Source: Aquiluna borgnonia
GTDB taxonomy: Bacteria > Actinomycetota > Actinomycetes > Actinomycetales > Microbacteriaceae
Reading direction: 5' to 3'
Assembly: GCF_013283855.1 (NCBI RefSeq)
Contig: NZ_CP054056.1
Span: 310,001-374,000 of the forward strand
DNA length: 64,000 bases
Each line of letters opens with the position of its first letter. The first letter of the stretch is position 1. The notes under the pieces are model-generated. The model did no database searches, was not told the origin of the DNA, and saw nothing but the letters and a program-made list of their open reading frames with translations. Below, in pieces: positions 34,076 to 43,700 of the stretch. A program made the translations under genes and the position numbers.

Positions 34076-35497
34076 ATGCGTCAGCTGGCAGTTGTAGTGC
34101 TCGCAGCCGGAGAAGGCACGCGCATGAAAAGCTCAACCCCCAAGGTGCTGCACGAGATGGCTGGGCTGCCGCTGATTGGCCATGTTTTAGCCACCGCTCA
34201 CTCACTACGGGCAGATCACGTGGTTGCCGTTCTGAGGCATGAGCTCGAGAGAATTGAGCAGTACGTCAGCAGCTTCTACCCCAGCACTCTGATTGCCGCC
34301 CAGGATGAGGTTCCCGGAACCGGTAGAGCCACCGAGGCAGCCCTTTCGGTTTTGCCTGCGGATTTTGCCGGCGATGTGGTTGTGCTCTCCGGTGATGTTC
34401 CGCTGTTGGATGTGCAGAGTATTGAGCAACTTCTGGAAATACACCGTGAGAATCAAAATTCTGGAACGCTGATCTCGGCGATGCTTGAAGACCCAACCGG
34501 TTACGGCAGGATCGTTCGCTCTCGAGAGAGCTTTGTCGGGATCGTGGAGCAGAAGGACGCCTCCGAGGCGGAACTTAGGATCCAAGAGGTGAACGCCGGG
34601 GTTTACATCTTTGACCACGCTCACCTGCGGAATGCTCTGGAGAGGGTCACCACAGAGAATGCCCAGCGGGAGAAATACCTCACGGACGTAGCCGCCCTAA
34701 TGCTCGAGCAGGGTCAGCAGGTCAGTGCTCACCCGATCAACGACAACTGGTTGGTGGCTGGAGTGAACGACAGGCACCAGCTTCAAAATGTTGCCAGCGA
34801 ACTGAATTCCAGAATTATCAGAGCGTGGCAACTAGCCGGTGTGACCGTCGTTGAGCCGCAGAGCACCTGGATTGACGTCACCGTGCAGCTGGCAAGAGAT
34901 GTCACCATTCTTCCCAGCACGAGGCTAAAGGGCTTCACCTCGGTTGGGGCGGGCTCTGTGATTGGTCCCGATACCGATCTGACCGATGTCCGCGTTGGGT
35001 CTGGGGTAACCATCTCGAGAACCCAAGGATCTGCTTCAGAAATTGAAGACGGTGCGAGCGTTGGACCTTTTGCTTACCTCAGGCCCGGCACCTCACTGGG
35101 AGCCGACGGCAAGATCGGAACCTTCGTGGAGACCAAGAATGCGAAAATCGCCGCTGGTGCGAAGGTTCCTCATCTTTCCTATGTCGGAGATGCCGAAATC
35201 GGTGAGGGTAGCAACATTGGTGCGGGGACCATTTTTGCCAACTACGACGGGGTAAATAAGAACCGAACCGTAATCGGCAAGCAGGCGAGAACCGGCAGCG
35301 GAAACGTATTTGTTGCTCCAATCACCATTGGAGACGGTGCCTACACGGCAGCGGGTTCCACAATCCGGCGAGACGTCGAGCCTGGAGCGTTAGCATTGTC
35401 CGTAACACCTCAAAAGAATCTCGCGGGCTGGGTTCTGGACAAGCGTCCAGGATCGAAATCAGCGGAAGCAGCACAAAGGAGCAGCGATGCCAGTTGA
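34076..35497 (+). CDS. glmU: Bifunctional UDP-GlcNAc pyrophosphorylase / GlcN-1-P acetyltransferase
   Basis: Makes UDP-N-acetylglucosamine for peptidoglycan and other glycans. 473 aa: N-terminal uridylyltransferase with LAAGEGTRMKSSTPKVLH, then a left-handed beta helix from about 250 (hexapeptide repeats such as IGEGSNIGAGT and IGDGAYTAAGS) carrying the acetyltransferase site. ATG at 34076 with GGGAGGG upstream. Its 3' end overlaps prs by 11 nt. glmU-prs linkage matches mycobacteria. Confidence 0.97.
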   Translation: MRQLAVVVLAAGEGTRMKSSTPKVLHEMAGLPLIGHVLATAHSLRADHVVAVLRHELERIEQYVSSFYPSTLIAAQDEVPGTGRATEAALSVLPADFAGDVVVLSGDVPLLDVQSIEQLLEIHRENQNSGTLISAMLEDPTGYGRIVRSRESFVGIVEQKDASEAELRIQEVNAGVYIFDHAHLRNALERVTTENAQREKYLTDVAALMLEQGQQVSAHPINDNWLVAGVNDRHQLQNVASELNSRIIRAWQLAGVTVVEPQSTWIDVTVQLARDVTILPSTRLKGFTSVGAGSVIGPDTDLTDVRVGSGVTISRTQGSASEIEDGASVGPFAYLRPGTSLGADGKIGTFVETKNAKIAAGAKVPHLSYVGDAEIGEGSNIGAGTIFANYDGVNKNRTVIGKQARTGSGNVFVAPITIGDGAYTAAGSTIRRDVEPGALALSVTPQKNLAGWVLDKRPGSKSAEAAQRSSDAS

Positions 35498-36461
35498 AAA
35501 GTCAGCAAGCAAACAGCTAGTCATCGCCTCCGGAAGAGCGCATCAGCCACTCGCTCAAGAAGTTGCCGAGATCCTAAACACCGAACTGGTTCCGGTCACG
35601 GCCTATGACTTTGCCAACGGCGAGACCTTTGTCCGCTACGAACGAAGTGTTCGCGGTGTGGATGCCTTCATCATTCAGGCTCACCCAGCTCCAATCAACC
35701 ACTGGCTCATGGAGCAGCTTTTGATGGTTGATGCGATGAAGCGCGCGAGCGCAAAGCGGATCACAGTTGTTGCCCCATTTTTTCCATACGCTCGCCAGGA
35801 CAAGAAGCACAAGGGTCGCGAGCCGATCTCGGCTCGCTTGGTTACGGATCTTTTCAAAGCTGCTGGCGCCACCAGAATCATGTCGGTAGACCTGCACACC
35901 CCTCAAATTCAAGGCTTCTTTGACGGTCCGGTAGATCACCTCTGGGCACTTCCGCTTTTGGCAGACCACATTGCCGAGACCTTTGGAACCGACAACCTAA
36001 CGGTCGTCTCTCCAGATTCAGGTCGAGTTCGAGTAGCAGATATCTGGGCTGACCGGCTGGGAACACCACTGGCAATCGTTCACAAGCGCCGCGATCCAGA
36101 CCGCCCAAACCAGGTTCAGGTCAATGAGATTGTTGGCGAGGTATCCGGCCGCGACTGCATTTTGGTTGACGACATGATTGACACCGGCGGCACCATCTTG
36201 GCTGCTGCCAAAGCCCTGAAGGCAAATGGTGCCAAGCGTGTGATTGTTGCCGCGACCCATGGCGTTTTCTCCCACCCGGCAGTCGAGCGACTGAGTGATC
36301 CGGTTATTGACTCGGTTGTGGTTACCAATACCCTGCCGATCACCCCGGACAAGGAATTTGCAACTCTGACCGTGCTCTCAATCGCCCCGCTGATCGCCAA
36401 GGCTATCGCCGCAGTGTTCTACGACGATTCGGTTAACTCGCTGTTTCCTGGCCACGCCTAA
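35487..36461 (+). CDS. prs: Ribose-phosphate pyrophosphokinase
   Basis: Forms PRPP from ribose-5-phosphate and ATP, feeding nucleotide, histidine and tryptophan synthesis. 324 aa with the class I signature LVDDMIDTGGTILAAAKAL (PRPP loop) and YARQDKKHKGREPISA (ATP loop). ATG at 35487 within the end of glmU, with AAAGGAG upstream. Confidence 0.97.
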   Translation: MPVEKSASKQLVIASGRAHQPLAQEVAEILNTELVPVTAYDFANGETFVRYERSVRGVDAFIIQAHPAPINHWLMEQLLMVDAMKRASAKRITVVAPFFPYARQDKKHKGREPISARLVTDLFKAAGATRIMSVDLHTPQIQGFFDGPVDHLWALPLLADHIAETFGTDNLTVVSPDSGRVRVADIWADRLGTPLAIVHKRRDPDRPNQVQVNEIVGEVSGRDCILVDDMIDTGGTILAAAKALKANGAKRVIVAATHGVFSHPAVERLSDPVIDSVVVTNTLPITPDKEFATLTVLSIAPLIAKAIAAVFYDDSVNSLFPGHA

Positions 36462-36470
36462 TCTAAGGGT
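36459..36470 (+). promoter_or_regulatory. -10 box built on the prs stop, permease start
   Basis: TAATCT (36459-36464) contains the TAA stop of prs, then six bases and the GTG start. Confidence 0.45.
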
Positions 36471-37670
36471 GTGAGTAAAAAACTCTCCACCAGCTCGGCC
36501 GTCTATATCGGCCTTGCCTCAATGCTTGGCGCTGGAGTGTTTGTGGTCTTTGGACCGGCGGCTAGTTTTGCAGGTTCACTGCTTCCACTAGCGGTATTGA
36601 TTGCTGGATTTGTTGCCTACCTAAACGCGGGTTCAATCGCTCAGTTGGCGGCCGTGGTGCCTAGATCCGGGGGTGCCTACTCCTATGCCCGCCACTACAT
36701 TTCCCCAGCAGTTGGCTTTGCCGCCGGAGCCGCTTTTCTGATTGGAAAATTAGGTTCTGTGGCTGCAATTGCCCTCACCTTCGCCACATACCTTGCTCCC
36801 GGATTCGAGGTGGTGGTTGCTGTGCTGGGCATAATCGCCATGACTCTAATCAACATCATGGGCATCAATCGAACCGCCCTGGGGGCGAAAATCCTGGCCA
36901 GCACAACAATCGGGTTCTTGGTCCTCGTGATGTTCACGTCGCTTTTTGCCTGGTCGGTTTTCATGCCGCCGGCTCCCGGTGACGGCTTTGGGGTGCTAAC
37001 TGCAGCTTCACTGTTTTTCTTTGCCTTCGCGGGCTATGCCCGAGTGGCGACACTTGGTGGAGAGGTTGAGGACCCAACCAGAAACATTCCCCGGGCAATC
37101 GCCATTTCCCTCGGAATTGTTCTGGCGATTTACCTGCTGCTATCGGTGATGCTGGTTAAGAGGCTTGGAACCGAACTGGCTTTTACACTTACTCCTCTGG
37201 CTGATATTTCTCCGCTTCCGGGCCCATTTGCCTCGGTGTTTGCAGCTGTCGCAGCGCTCGGGTCACTGCTGGCATTGATTGCTGGAATGAGCAGGACCGC
37301 AGCCACTATGGCTCAGGACGGCGAGCTGCCAGCCTTATTTGCCAGGCTCAACTCAAAGGGCACGCCATATCTTGCGGAGTGGGCAATAGCCCTGGCAGCC
37401 TCCGCGCTGGTGCTGACTGAGAGCGTCGCATTCGTAATCGGTTTTAGCTCTTTTGCGGTTCTCACCTACTACGCAATTGCCAACTGGGCTGGCTATGTTC
37501 AACCGCGCGGCGAGACCAAGCGTCCGAAGTTTTTGAACCTTCTGGGGCTTGCACTCTGCTTGATTCTGTTGATCTCAGTTCCGCTGAGCGCACTGCTTGC
37601 CGGATCTTGCGTGCTTGCCCTGGTGCTGGCGTTGCGCTGGGGCTTGGCAAAGCTTGGCCGAACCAGCTAG
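36471..37670 (+). CDS. APC family amino acid permease
   Basis: 399 aa, about eleven to twelve transmembrane helices. The GLASMLGAGVFVVFG start and VVPRSGGAYSYAR are typical of the amino acid-polyamine-organocation superfamily, and the FAFAGYARVATLGGEVEDP loop is conserved. Substrate unknown. GTG at 36471 with TAATCT six nt upstream overlapping the prs stop. Confidence 0.9.
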   Translation: MSKKLSTSSAVYIGLASMLGAGVFVVFGPAASFAGSLLPLAVLIAGFVAYLNAGSIAQLAAVVPRSGGAYSYARHYISPAVGFAAGAAFLIGKLGSVAAIALTFATYLAPGFEVVVAVLGIIAMTLINIMGINRTALGAKILASTTIGFLVLVMFTSLFAWSVFMPPAPGDGFGVLTAASLFFFAFAGYARVATLGGEVEDPTRNIPRAIAISLGIVLAIYLLLSVMLVKRLGTELAFTLTPLADISPLPGPFASVFAAVAALGSLLALIAGMSRTAATMAQDGELPALFARLNSKGTPYLAEWAIALAASALVLTESVAFVIGFSSFAVLTYYAIANWAGYVQPRGETKRPKFLNLLGLALCLILLISVPLSALLAGSCVLALVLALRWGLAKLGRTS

Positions 37671-37756
37671 GCTCTTCCTACAACAGCGGCGAGGGACCAA
37701 AGGTCCGTAATCGACGGGGTGCCTTTTCCTCGCTGCGAGAATCATTTGAGGAAAAG

Positions 37757-38344
37757 ATGTCTGAAATCAAAATCGTCGCCACCGAGCGCAACAGCTTTGG
37801 CAAGGGCGCGGCCCGCAAGCTCCGCGCAGCAGGCCACACCCCAGCCGTAATCTACGGCCACGGAAATGCCACCCGCCACATCACCGTCCCAGCTCACGAG
37901 ATGGCTCTAGCACTTCGCCACAAGAACGCCCTTCTCGAGCTGACTCTGAACGGCAAGGCCGAGTTGGTTCTAGTGAAGAGCGCCGCCAAGGACCCAGTCA
38001 CCCAGATCATCGAGCACATCGACCTGGTTGAGGTAGTCAAGGGTGAGCAGGTTCACGTTGAGGTTCCAGTTCACATCGTTGGCGAGCCTATGGGCGGAAC
38101 TGTGGTTGACCTGGAGCACAAGACTGTGAAGCTTGAGGCCGAGGCAACTCACATTCCGGACTTCGTAGAGCTGCACATTTCCAAGGATGCAGCTGCCGGT
38201 CACCACTACGTTGCCAAGGACATCACCCTGCCAAAGGGTGTCACCATGGACCTCGCAGCCGACGAGCTAGTAGCCTCGGTTGTAGAGACCAAGGCAGGTG
38301 CAGCGGGTGAAGATGCTACTGAAGCTGGCGCAGCCGCAAAGTAA
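37757..38344 (+). CDS. rplY: 50S ribosomal protein L25/general stress protein Ctc
   Basis: 195 aa, binds 5S rRNA; the N-terminal L25 domain (RKLRAAGHTPAVIYGHG) is followed by the TL5/Ctc C-terminal domain (KLEAEATHIPDFVELHI) and an Ala-rich tail. I chose the ATG at 37757, preceded by TTGAGGAAAAG; the frame is open upstream into the permease gene but those residues are not ribosomal. A long 5' leader of ~86 nt is left. Overlaps pth. Confidence 0.96.
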   Translation: MSEIKIVATERNSFGKGAARKLRAAGHTPAVIYGHGNATRHITVPAHEMALALRHKNALLELTLNGKAELVLVKSAAKDPVTQIIEHIDLVEVVKGEQVHVEVPVHIVGEPMGGTVVDLEHKTVKLEAEATHIPDFVELHISKDAAAGHHYVAKDITLPKGVTMDLAADELVASVVETKAGAAGEDATEAGAAAK

Positions 38345-38876
38345 CAATTCTTGGTTGGTGGTTGGGCTCGGTAACCCCGGGCCCAGCTATCAGTCAAATC
38401 GCCACAACGTCGGCCAGCAGGTCCTGGATGTTTTGGCCAGCCGAATCGGCGTAAATTTCAAAAGCCATAAAACCATCGCGCTCTGCGCTGAGGGTAGGTT
38501 GAGCCCCGGGGCTCCCAAGGTAATCCTTGCCAAATCCACGGGATACATGAATCTCTCTGGCGCTCCAGTGAGCGCTCTGATGAAGTACTACTCCGTACCA
38601 ATCGAACGTGTGATTGTGGTTCACGATGAGCTCGACATTCCATTTGGCGATATCCGTACCAAGCTCTCCGGCGGTCACGCCGGTCACAACGGGCTCAGGG
38701 ACATCATCTCAAAGTGCTCGGCTGAATTTCACAGGATTCGCTTTGGAATCGGCCGGCCACCGGGTCGCCAAGAAGTAGCGGATTTTGTGTTGGAAGATTT
38801 TGGCTCATCAGAGCGCAAGGAGCTTCCGGTGCTGCTGGAGCTTGCGGCGGACCAGGTTGAGAACCTTGTCGCCTAG
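38313..38876 (+). CDS. pth: Peptidyl-tRNA hydrolase
   Basis: Releases peptide from peptidyl-tRNA dropped by ribosomes. 187 aa with VVGLGNPGPSYQSNRHNVG (catalytic H in RHNVG), HDELDIPFG and GGHAGHNGLRDI. The start is uncertain: ATG at 38313, or GTG at 38298 or 38307, all inside rplY; I chose the ATG, which leaves a short extra N-terminus. The rplY-pth pair is conserved in actinobacteria. Its TAG stop forms part of the mfd promoter box. Confidence 0.95.
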   Translation: MLLKLAQPQSNNSWLVVGLGNPGPSYQSNRHNVGQQVLDVLASRIGVNFKSHKTIALCAEGRLSPGAPKVILAKSTGYMNLSGAPVSALMKYYSVPIERVIVVHDELDIPFGDIRTKLSGGHAGHNGLRDIISKCSAEFHRIRFGIGRPPGRQEVADFVLEDFGSSERKELPVLLELAADQVENLVA

Positions 38877-38885
38877 AATCTACGA
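38874..38885 (+). promoter_or_regulatory. -10 box built on the pth stop, mfd start
   Basis: TAGAAT (38874-38879) starts with the TAG stop of pth, then six bases and GTG at 38886. Confidence 0.5.
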
Positions 38886-41800
38886 GTGACCCTCCACCCA
38901 CTTGTTTCAGAGGTGGGTCAGCCGCACCCAAAATCGCTAGCCGCTGCCTTTTTTGCCCCGGTTGAGGCCCACGGCATCATCCTGAATAAGTGGCTCAGTG
39001 ACTCACGTGAACCTCTTGCGGTAATAACTGCTTCATCTCGCCAATCCAATGAAATTGCGGCCATCACCGCAGAGCTAAACCCCGGAATCGAAGTGGTGGA
39101 ATTTCCATCTTGGGAAACCCTGCCGCACGAGCGCCTGAGCCCTTCCGCTGAGACTGTTGGAAGAAGGTTGCGTGCCCTGCACCGAATCTTGGAATTAGGC
39201 AAAACCTCTCAGCCCTACCTGATTTTGATGTCCATCAGAGCCGCACTGCAGCCGGTGGTTGGCGGGCTTGAGGATCACCCGCCCTTCAATCTGATTCGAG
39301 GCAAGGACTATCTGCTCCCGGAGCTGGGACTAAAACTGATCGAGCTTGGCTACCTGCGGGTGGACATGGTTGTCAAGCGCGGAGAGTTTGCGATTCGTGG
39401 CGGCATTCTCGATGTTTTCCCAACCACAAGTGAACATGCCCTTCGGTTAGAATTCTTCGGGGATGAGCTCGAAGACATTAGAGAGTTCTCGGTGGCGGAC
39501 CAAAGGTCCATCGCCTCTCAGGTTGATGCCATCGAAATCTACGCCGCCAAAGAGCTGCTGATTACCCCAGCGGTTGCTGCAAAGGCGCGAGAAATGGCGA
39601 GTGAATTTCCCAATCTCACCCAGATGCTGGAGAAAATTTCCAACGGCATTGTGGTTGAAGGCATGGAATCCCTGGCCCCGGTTTTAGCCAGCAAACTTGG
39701 CCCAATCACCGACTACCTCTCGGAAAAAGTGACGGTGGTTCTTCAGGATCCGGCAAAGATTCAGGCACGGGCAGAGAACCTAATCCAAACCAACCAGGAG
39801 TTTTTGCACGCCGCTTGGGATGCGGCCATAACCGGATCGCAGGCCCCAATCGATCTCAGCGGTGGCAACTTCTACGATTTTGATACTTTCAAATCTTTGG
39901 CTGCAAAAAAACGCTCGCTTGCGGAGCTGTCAACGCTTCAGAGCGAGGGCGCCATAGATCTTGGCTTTAAAGAGGCACCCAAGTTCTCTGCCGAGCAGTC
40001 GGTGACGGATTGGTTGGCGGATCTAAAAACTCAGCAGTATCGAATTCTGATCACCGCACTGGGTCATGGAACCGCTGAGCGCATCGTTGAGGTGTTGGAA
40101 AAAGCCGATCTGCCGGCAATCTTGACCCAGTCCCTGGGAAAGCTTTCACCCGATCACATCACAGTTGCCGTTGGAGCCCTGCAGCACGGCTTTGCCCACC
40201 AGGCAAGCAAGCTGCTCACCCTCACCGAAAGTGAATTCTTTGGAATCGCCTCCACCTACGTGGCCCCGGGTGAGAGAAAGCTCGCTAGGCGAAGGGGTCA
40301 GCAGGTCGACCCGCTGAGTTTGAAGCAGGGCGATTACGTGGTGCATGAGATTCACGGCATCGGCAGGTTCAAGGAGTTGATTCAGCGCACCACCACGCTT
40401 GGAAATCGCAAAAACTCCAGAGAGTACCTGCTGATTGAATACGCTCCGCCAAAGCGCGGCTACCCAGCCGACACGCTATTCGTGCCCACCGATCAACTTG
40501 ATCTGCTGACTAAGTATGTGGGCGGGGAAGCTCCTGTGCTATCCAAAATGGGCGGGACCGACTGGGCCCGGGTCAAGGGAAATGCCCGCAAGGCAGTGCG
40601 CAAAATCGCCATCGATCTCGTCAAGCTCTACTCGGCCCGCATGAAAAGCCAGGGATATGCCTTCGGACCCGACACCCCCTGGCAGCATGAGCTGGAAGAG
40701 GCATTCGCCTTCCAGGAAACCCCGGATCAGCTCACCACCATCGATGAGGTCAAGCGGGATATGGAGAAGCCGATTCCAATGGACCGGCTTTTGGCGGGAG
40801 ACGTTGGTTACGGAAAGACTGAGGTTGCCGTCCGGGCCGCTTTCAAGGCGATTCAAGATGGCAAGCAGGTAGCCATGCTGGTGCCAACCACCTTGCTGGT
40901 CAGGCAACACCTGGATACCTTCCTGGCAAGATTCAGCGGATTCCCCATCACCGCAAAGCCAATCTCCCGCTTTCAATCCGATAAAGAGATCAAAGAGACT
41001 CTGCGAGGTTTGGAAAATGGCGGGGTTGACATGGTGATCGGAACCCATCGCCTGCTTGGTCAATCGGTGAAGTTCAAGGACCTCGGGCTAGTGATCATTG
41101 ATGAGGAGCAGCGCTTTGGTGTTGAGCACAAGGAGAAGCTCAAGGATCTAAAACACAATGTCGATGTGCTTGCCATGAGTGCCACGCCGATTCCTAGGAC
41201 CCTGGAGATGGCGGTGACTGGAATCCGAGAGATGTCTACCCTTGCAACCCCACCGGAGGAGCGCCATCCGATTCTGACCTACATCGGCGGCTACAGCGAG
41301 CAGCAGGTGGCGGCAGCCATTCGGCGAGAACTTATTCGAGAGGGCCAGGTCTTCTTCGTCCACAACCGAGTTGCAACCATCGACAAGGTGGCGGCGGACA
41401 TTGCAAAGCTGGTTCCCGAGGCCAGGATTGCAGTTGCTCACGGTCAAATGGCTGAACATCAGCTTGAGCAGGTGGTGGTCGATTTCTGGGAGCGAAAATT
41501 CGATGTGCTGGTTTCGACCACGATCATTGAAACCGGAATCGATATTCCAAATGCCAACACGTTGATTGTTGACCGCGCCGAGGCCTTCGGTTTGAGTCAG
41601 CTGCATCAGATTCGCGGCCGCGTGGGCCGATCCCGAGAGCGCGCCTACGCTTACTTCTTCTACGACCCGAGCAAAACTCTGAGTGAGACTGCTCACGATC
41701 GCCTGGCCACCATCGCCACCAACAATGAACTGGGCAGCGGTATGCAGGTGGCGATGAAGGACCTCGAGATTCGCGGTGCGGGAAATCTGCTCGGGGGAGA

Positions 41801-42368
41801 GCAGTCCGGACACATCGCTGGTGTTGGCTTTGATCTCTACCTCAGAATGATTGGTGAGGCGGTCTCGGAGTTCAAGGGCGAGGAAATCTCTTCCCCGGCC
41901 GAGCTCAAGCTCGAGCTGCCGCTGGATGCTCGCATCCCTCCCGAGTACGTAGATTCCGAAAGACTGCGTCTTGAGGCCTATCACAAGCTCTCCTCCGAGA
42001 GCTCGGCGAAGAGCGATCGAGGCCGACTGGATGCAATTTTGTCTGAGCTGGAAGATCGCTACGGCAAGGCTCCGCAACCGGTGAAGACCCTGATTGAGGT
42101 GACTCACCTGAGGCAGCAGGCAAATCGCCTTGGCCTCAAGGACGTCAACCTGCTGGGGCTGCAGGCCAAATTTGCTCCGGTTGAAATTGAAGATTCCGAA
42201 TTGGTGGCGCTCAGCCACAAGATCCCAGGTCTTCGCTACCTCAAGACCTCAAAACTTTTAACGCTGCCATCGCCTAGTTCGAGTGTTGGCGAGAGCCTGA
42301 GCGACCAAGAGCTGATTGACTGGATGTGGAAGATTTTTCAGATCGTTTTTGCCAAAGGGGAGAAGTGA
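38886..42368 (+). CDS. mfd: Transcription-repair coupling factor Mfd
   Basis: ATP-dependent translocase that removes stalled RNA polymerase and recruits UvrA. 1160 aa: N-terminal UvrB-like region (FPSWETLPHERLSPSAE), RNA-polymerase interaction domain (LKQGDYVVHEIHGIGRF, about 480), RecG-like motor with GDVGYGKTEVAVRAAF (Walker A) and DEEQRFG (DEEQ box), and the C-terminal TRCF domain. GTG at 38886 with a TAGAAT box six nt upstream. Ends in a GTGA overlap with mazG. Confidence 0.97.
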   Translation: MTLHPLVSEVGQPHPKSLAAAFFAPVEAHGIILNKWLSDSREPLAVITASSRQSNEIAAITAELNPGIEVVEFPSWETLPHERLSPSAETVGRRLRALHRILELGKTSQPYLILMSIRAALQPVVGGLEDHPPFNLIRGKDYLLPELGLKLIELGYLRVDMVVKRGEFAIRGGILDVFPTTSEHALRLEFFGDELEDIREFSVADQRSIASQVDAIEIYAAKELLITPAVAAKAREMASEFPNLTQMLEKISNGIVVEGMESLAPVLASKLGPITDYLSEKVTVVLQDPAKIQARAENLIQTNQEFLHAAWDAAITGSQAPIDLSGGNFYDFDTFKSLAAKKRSLAELSTLQSEGAIDLGFKEAPKFSAEQSVTDWLADLKTQQYRILITALGHGTAERIVEVLEKADLPAILTQSLGKLSPDHITVAVGALQHGFAHQASKLLTLTESEFFGIASTYVAPGERKLARRRGQQVDPLSLKQGDYVVHEIHGIGRFKELIQRTTTLGNRKNSREYLLIEYAPPKRGYPADTLFVPTDQLDLLTKYVGGEAPVLSKMGGTDWARVKGNARKAVRKIAIDLVKLYSARMKSQGYAFGPDTPWQHELEEAFAFQETPDQLTTIDEVKRDMEKPIPMDRLLAGDVGYGKTEVAVRAAFKAIQDGKQVAMLVPTTLLVRQHLDTFLARFSGFPITAKPISRFQSDKEIKETLRGLENGGVDMVIGTHRLLGQSVKFKDLGLVIIDEEQRFGVEHKEKLKDLKHNVDVLAMSATPIPRTLEMAVTGIREMSTLATPPEERHPILTYIGGYSEQQVAAAIRRELIREGQVFFVHNRVATIDKVAADIAKLVPEARIAVAHGQMAEHQLEQVVVDFWERKFDVLVSTTIIETGIDIPNANTLIVDRAEAFGLSQLHQIRGRVGRSRERAYAYFFYDPSKTLSETAHDRLATIATNNELGSGMQVAMKDLEIRGAGNLLGGEQSGHIAGVGFDLYLRMIGEAVSEFKGEEISSPAELKLELPLDARIPPEYVDSERLRLEAYHKLSSESSAKSDRGRLDAILSELEDRYGKAPQPVKTLIEVTHLRQQANRLGLKDVNLLGLQAKFAPVEIEDSELVALSHKIPGLRYLKTSKLLTLPSPSSSVGESLSDQELIDWMWKIFQIVFAKGEK

Positions 42369-43060
42369 AAAAGCTCGAGAGCCTAATCGCTACAGCGCAT
42401 CAACTCAGAGCCCCGGGCGGTTGTCCCTGGGATGCGGAGCAGACTCACCGCTCCCTGGTTCAGTACTTGCTTGAGGAGACCTATGAGCTGATTGATGCGA
42501 TCGAGTCTGGAAATCGTGACGAGGTTCTCGAGGAACTTGGCGATGTGCTGTACCAGGTTATTTTTCACTCTGATTTAGCCAGCACCGGAACCCTGGGCGA
42601 GCCCTTTGATCTGGAAGATGTTGCCCAGTACATGGAGCACAAAATGCGCTCGCGCCATCCCCATGTTTTTGGCTCGGCGGAGGAACTTGAGCAGTTCCGA
42701 GCTCAGACCGGGGAAGACGTCGTGCAGAACTGGGAGAGCTTCAAAAAAAAGGAAAAGCCCGAGCGCACCTCGGTGCTCGACGGTATCCCGCAGGCTATGC
42801 CAGCTCTTGCCCTGGCCAGCAAAGTGATGGGCAAGGCCGAGAAAATTGGACTTCTGGAGAAGGCCGACTCACCTTCAATCCCCATGGACAGCGAAGCTGA
42901 TCTGGGCAAGCTTCTGCTCGCGATCGTTGCAAGTGCCCGAGCTGCCGGCTTAGACCCCGAGCGGGCGCTGCGCGAGGCGACCAAGGAGCTTCAGGTTGAA
43001 ATCCGGGCTGCAGAAATTGATGCCGACCTAGACGCCGGAGTCGTTGGAATTGCAGATTAG
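42365..43060 (+). CDS. mazG: Nucleoside triphosphate pyrophosphohydrolase MazG
   Basis: Hydrolyses NTPs and dNTPs to monophosphates, cleaning oxidised nucleotides. 231 aa; the N-terminal MazG domain is clear: PWDAEQTHRSLVQYLLEETYEL and EELGDVLYQVIFH (acidic EExxE and ExxD metal residues), with a second, weaker helical part. I chose the GTG at 42365 overlapping the mfd stop (GTGA) with AAAGGGGAG upstream. mfd-mazG order as in mycobacteria. Overlaps the next gene. Confidence 0.95.
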   Translation: MKKLESLIATAHQLRAPGGCPWDAEQTHRSLVQYLLEETYELIDAIESGNRDEVLEELGDVLYQVIFHSDLASTGTLGEPFDLEDVAQYMEHKMRSRHPHVFGSAEELEQFRAQTGEDVVQNWESFKKKEKPERTSVLDGIPQAMPALALASKVMGKAEKIGLLEKADSPSIPMDSEADLGKLLLAIVASARAAGLDPERALREATKELQVEIRAAEIDADLDAGVVGIAD

Positions 43061-43700
43061 ATCGCTGTTTCAAACCCCAAAGATTTTTGACCGCATCGCC
43101 AGGGCCAAGGGCCCACTGGCGTTTATCGATGAGAGTTTCAGGGCGCCAAGCCAAGACCATGACTCTTTTTACATTGTCGCTGCCGCGGTAATAGACAAGG
43201 CCATTGTGCTGGAGGTTCGCAAAGAGCTTCGGCGCAGGGTCCGACACGGAACCTGGCACACCACCGAGGCTGGTCGTTCGCAAGTCGGCCAGCAAAAGAT
43301 TCGAGAGCTCTCTGCCTACCTGGCGACTGTGGTGAAACCGGTAGTGGTTGTGGTTGATCAGCTGCAAAAATCCGACCGTTCTGCCGAGGCTGGAAGGGCC
43401 AAGGCCTTGCGTGCACTGCTGGTTGAACTTGCGACAGAACACGTCTACCTGACCGGGACTGTGGTGTATGAAAAGCGCATTCCGGGTTACATGCAAGCCC
43501 ATGACGATCTAATCATTGGGCAGATTCGCCGCGAAAAAGGTGCGGCCTCGAGTTTGAATGTGATTGGGCTGTCCACCAAATCAGAACCGCTGCTTTGGAT
43601 TCCAGACATCATCGCATGGGCGTTTAGGCAGCAGTACCTCAAAGACGGCGGCGGCTATTTTTCAGAACTGGCAAAGATCGCCAAAGTTATCCACATTTAG
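43044..43700 (+). CDS. DUF3800-like RNase H-fold protein, hypothetical
   Basis: 218 aa. LAFIDESFRA near residue 25, a hydrophobic strand FYIVAAAVI, and the later AHDDLIIGQI and WIPDIIAWAFRQ fit the DUF3800 family, which has an RNase H-like fold with acidic residues; nuclease activity is possible but unproven. TTG start overlaps the end of mazG by 17 nt, so it is co-translated. Convergent with a TetR gene through a 4-nt stop overlap. Confidence 0.72.
   Translation: MELQIRSLFQTPKIFDRIARAKGPLAFIDESFRAPSQDHDSFYIVAAAVIDKAIVLEVRKELRRRVRHGTWHTTEAGRSQVGQQKIRELSAYLATVVKPVVVVVDQLQKSDRSAEAGRAKALRALLVELATEHVYLTGTVVYEKRIPGYMQAHDDLIIGQIRREKGAASSLNVIGLSTKSEPLLWIPDIIAWAFRQQYLKDGGGYFSELAKIAKVIHI

Noticed and set aside
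41148..42218. 356-codon minus-strand frame inside mfd
   Set aside because: Long but antisense to the conserved motor and TRCF region; it reflects codon bias of mfd.
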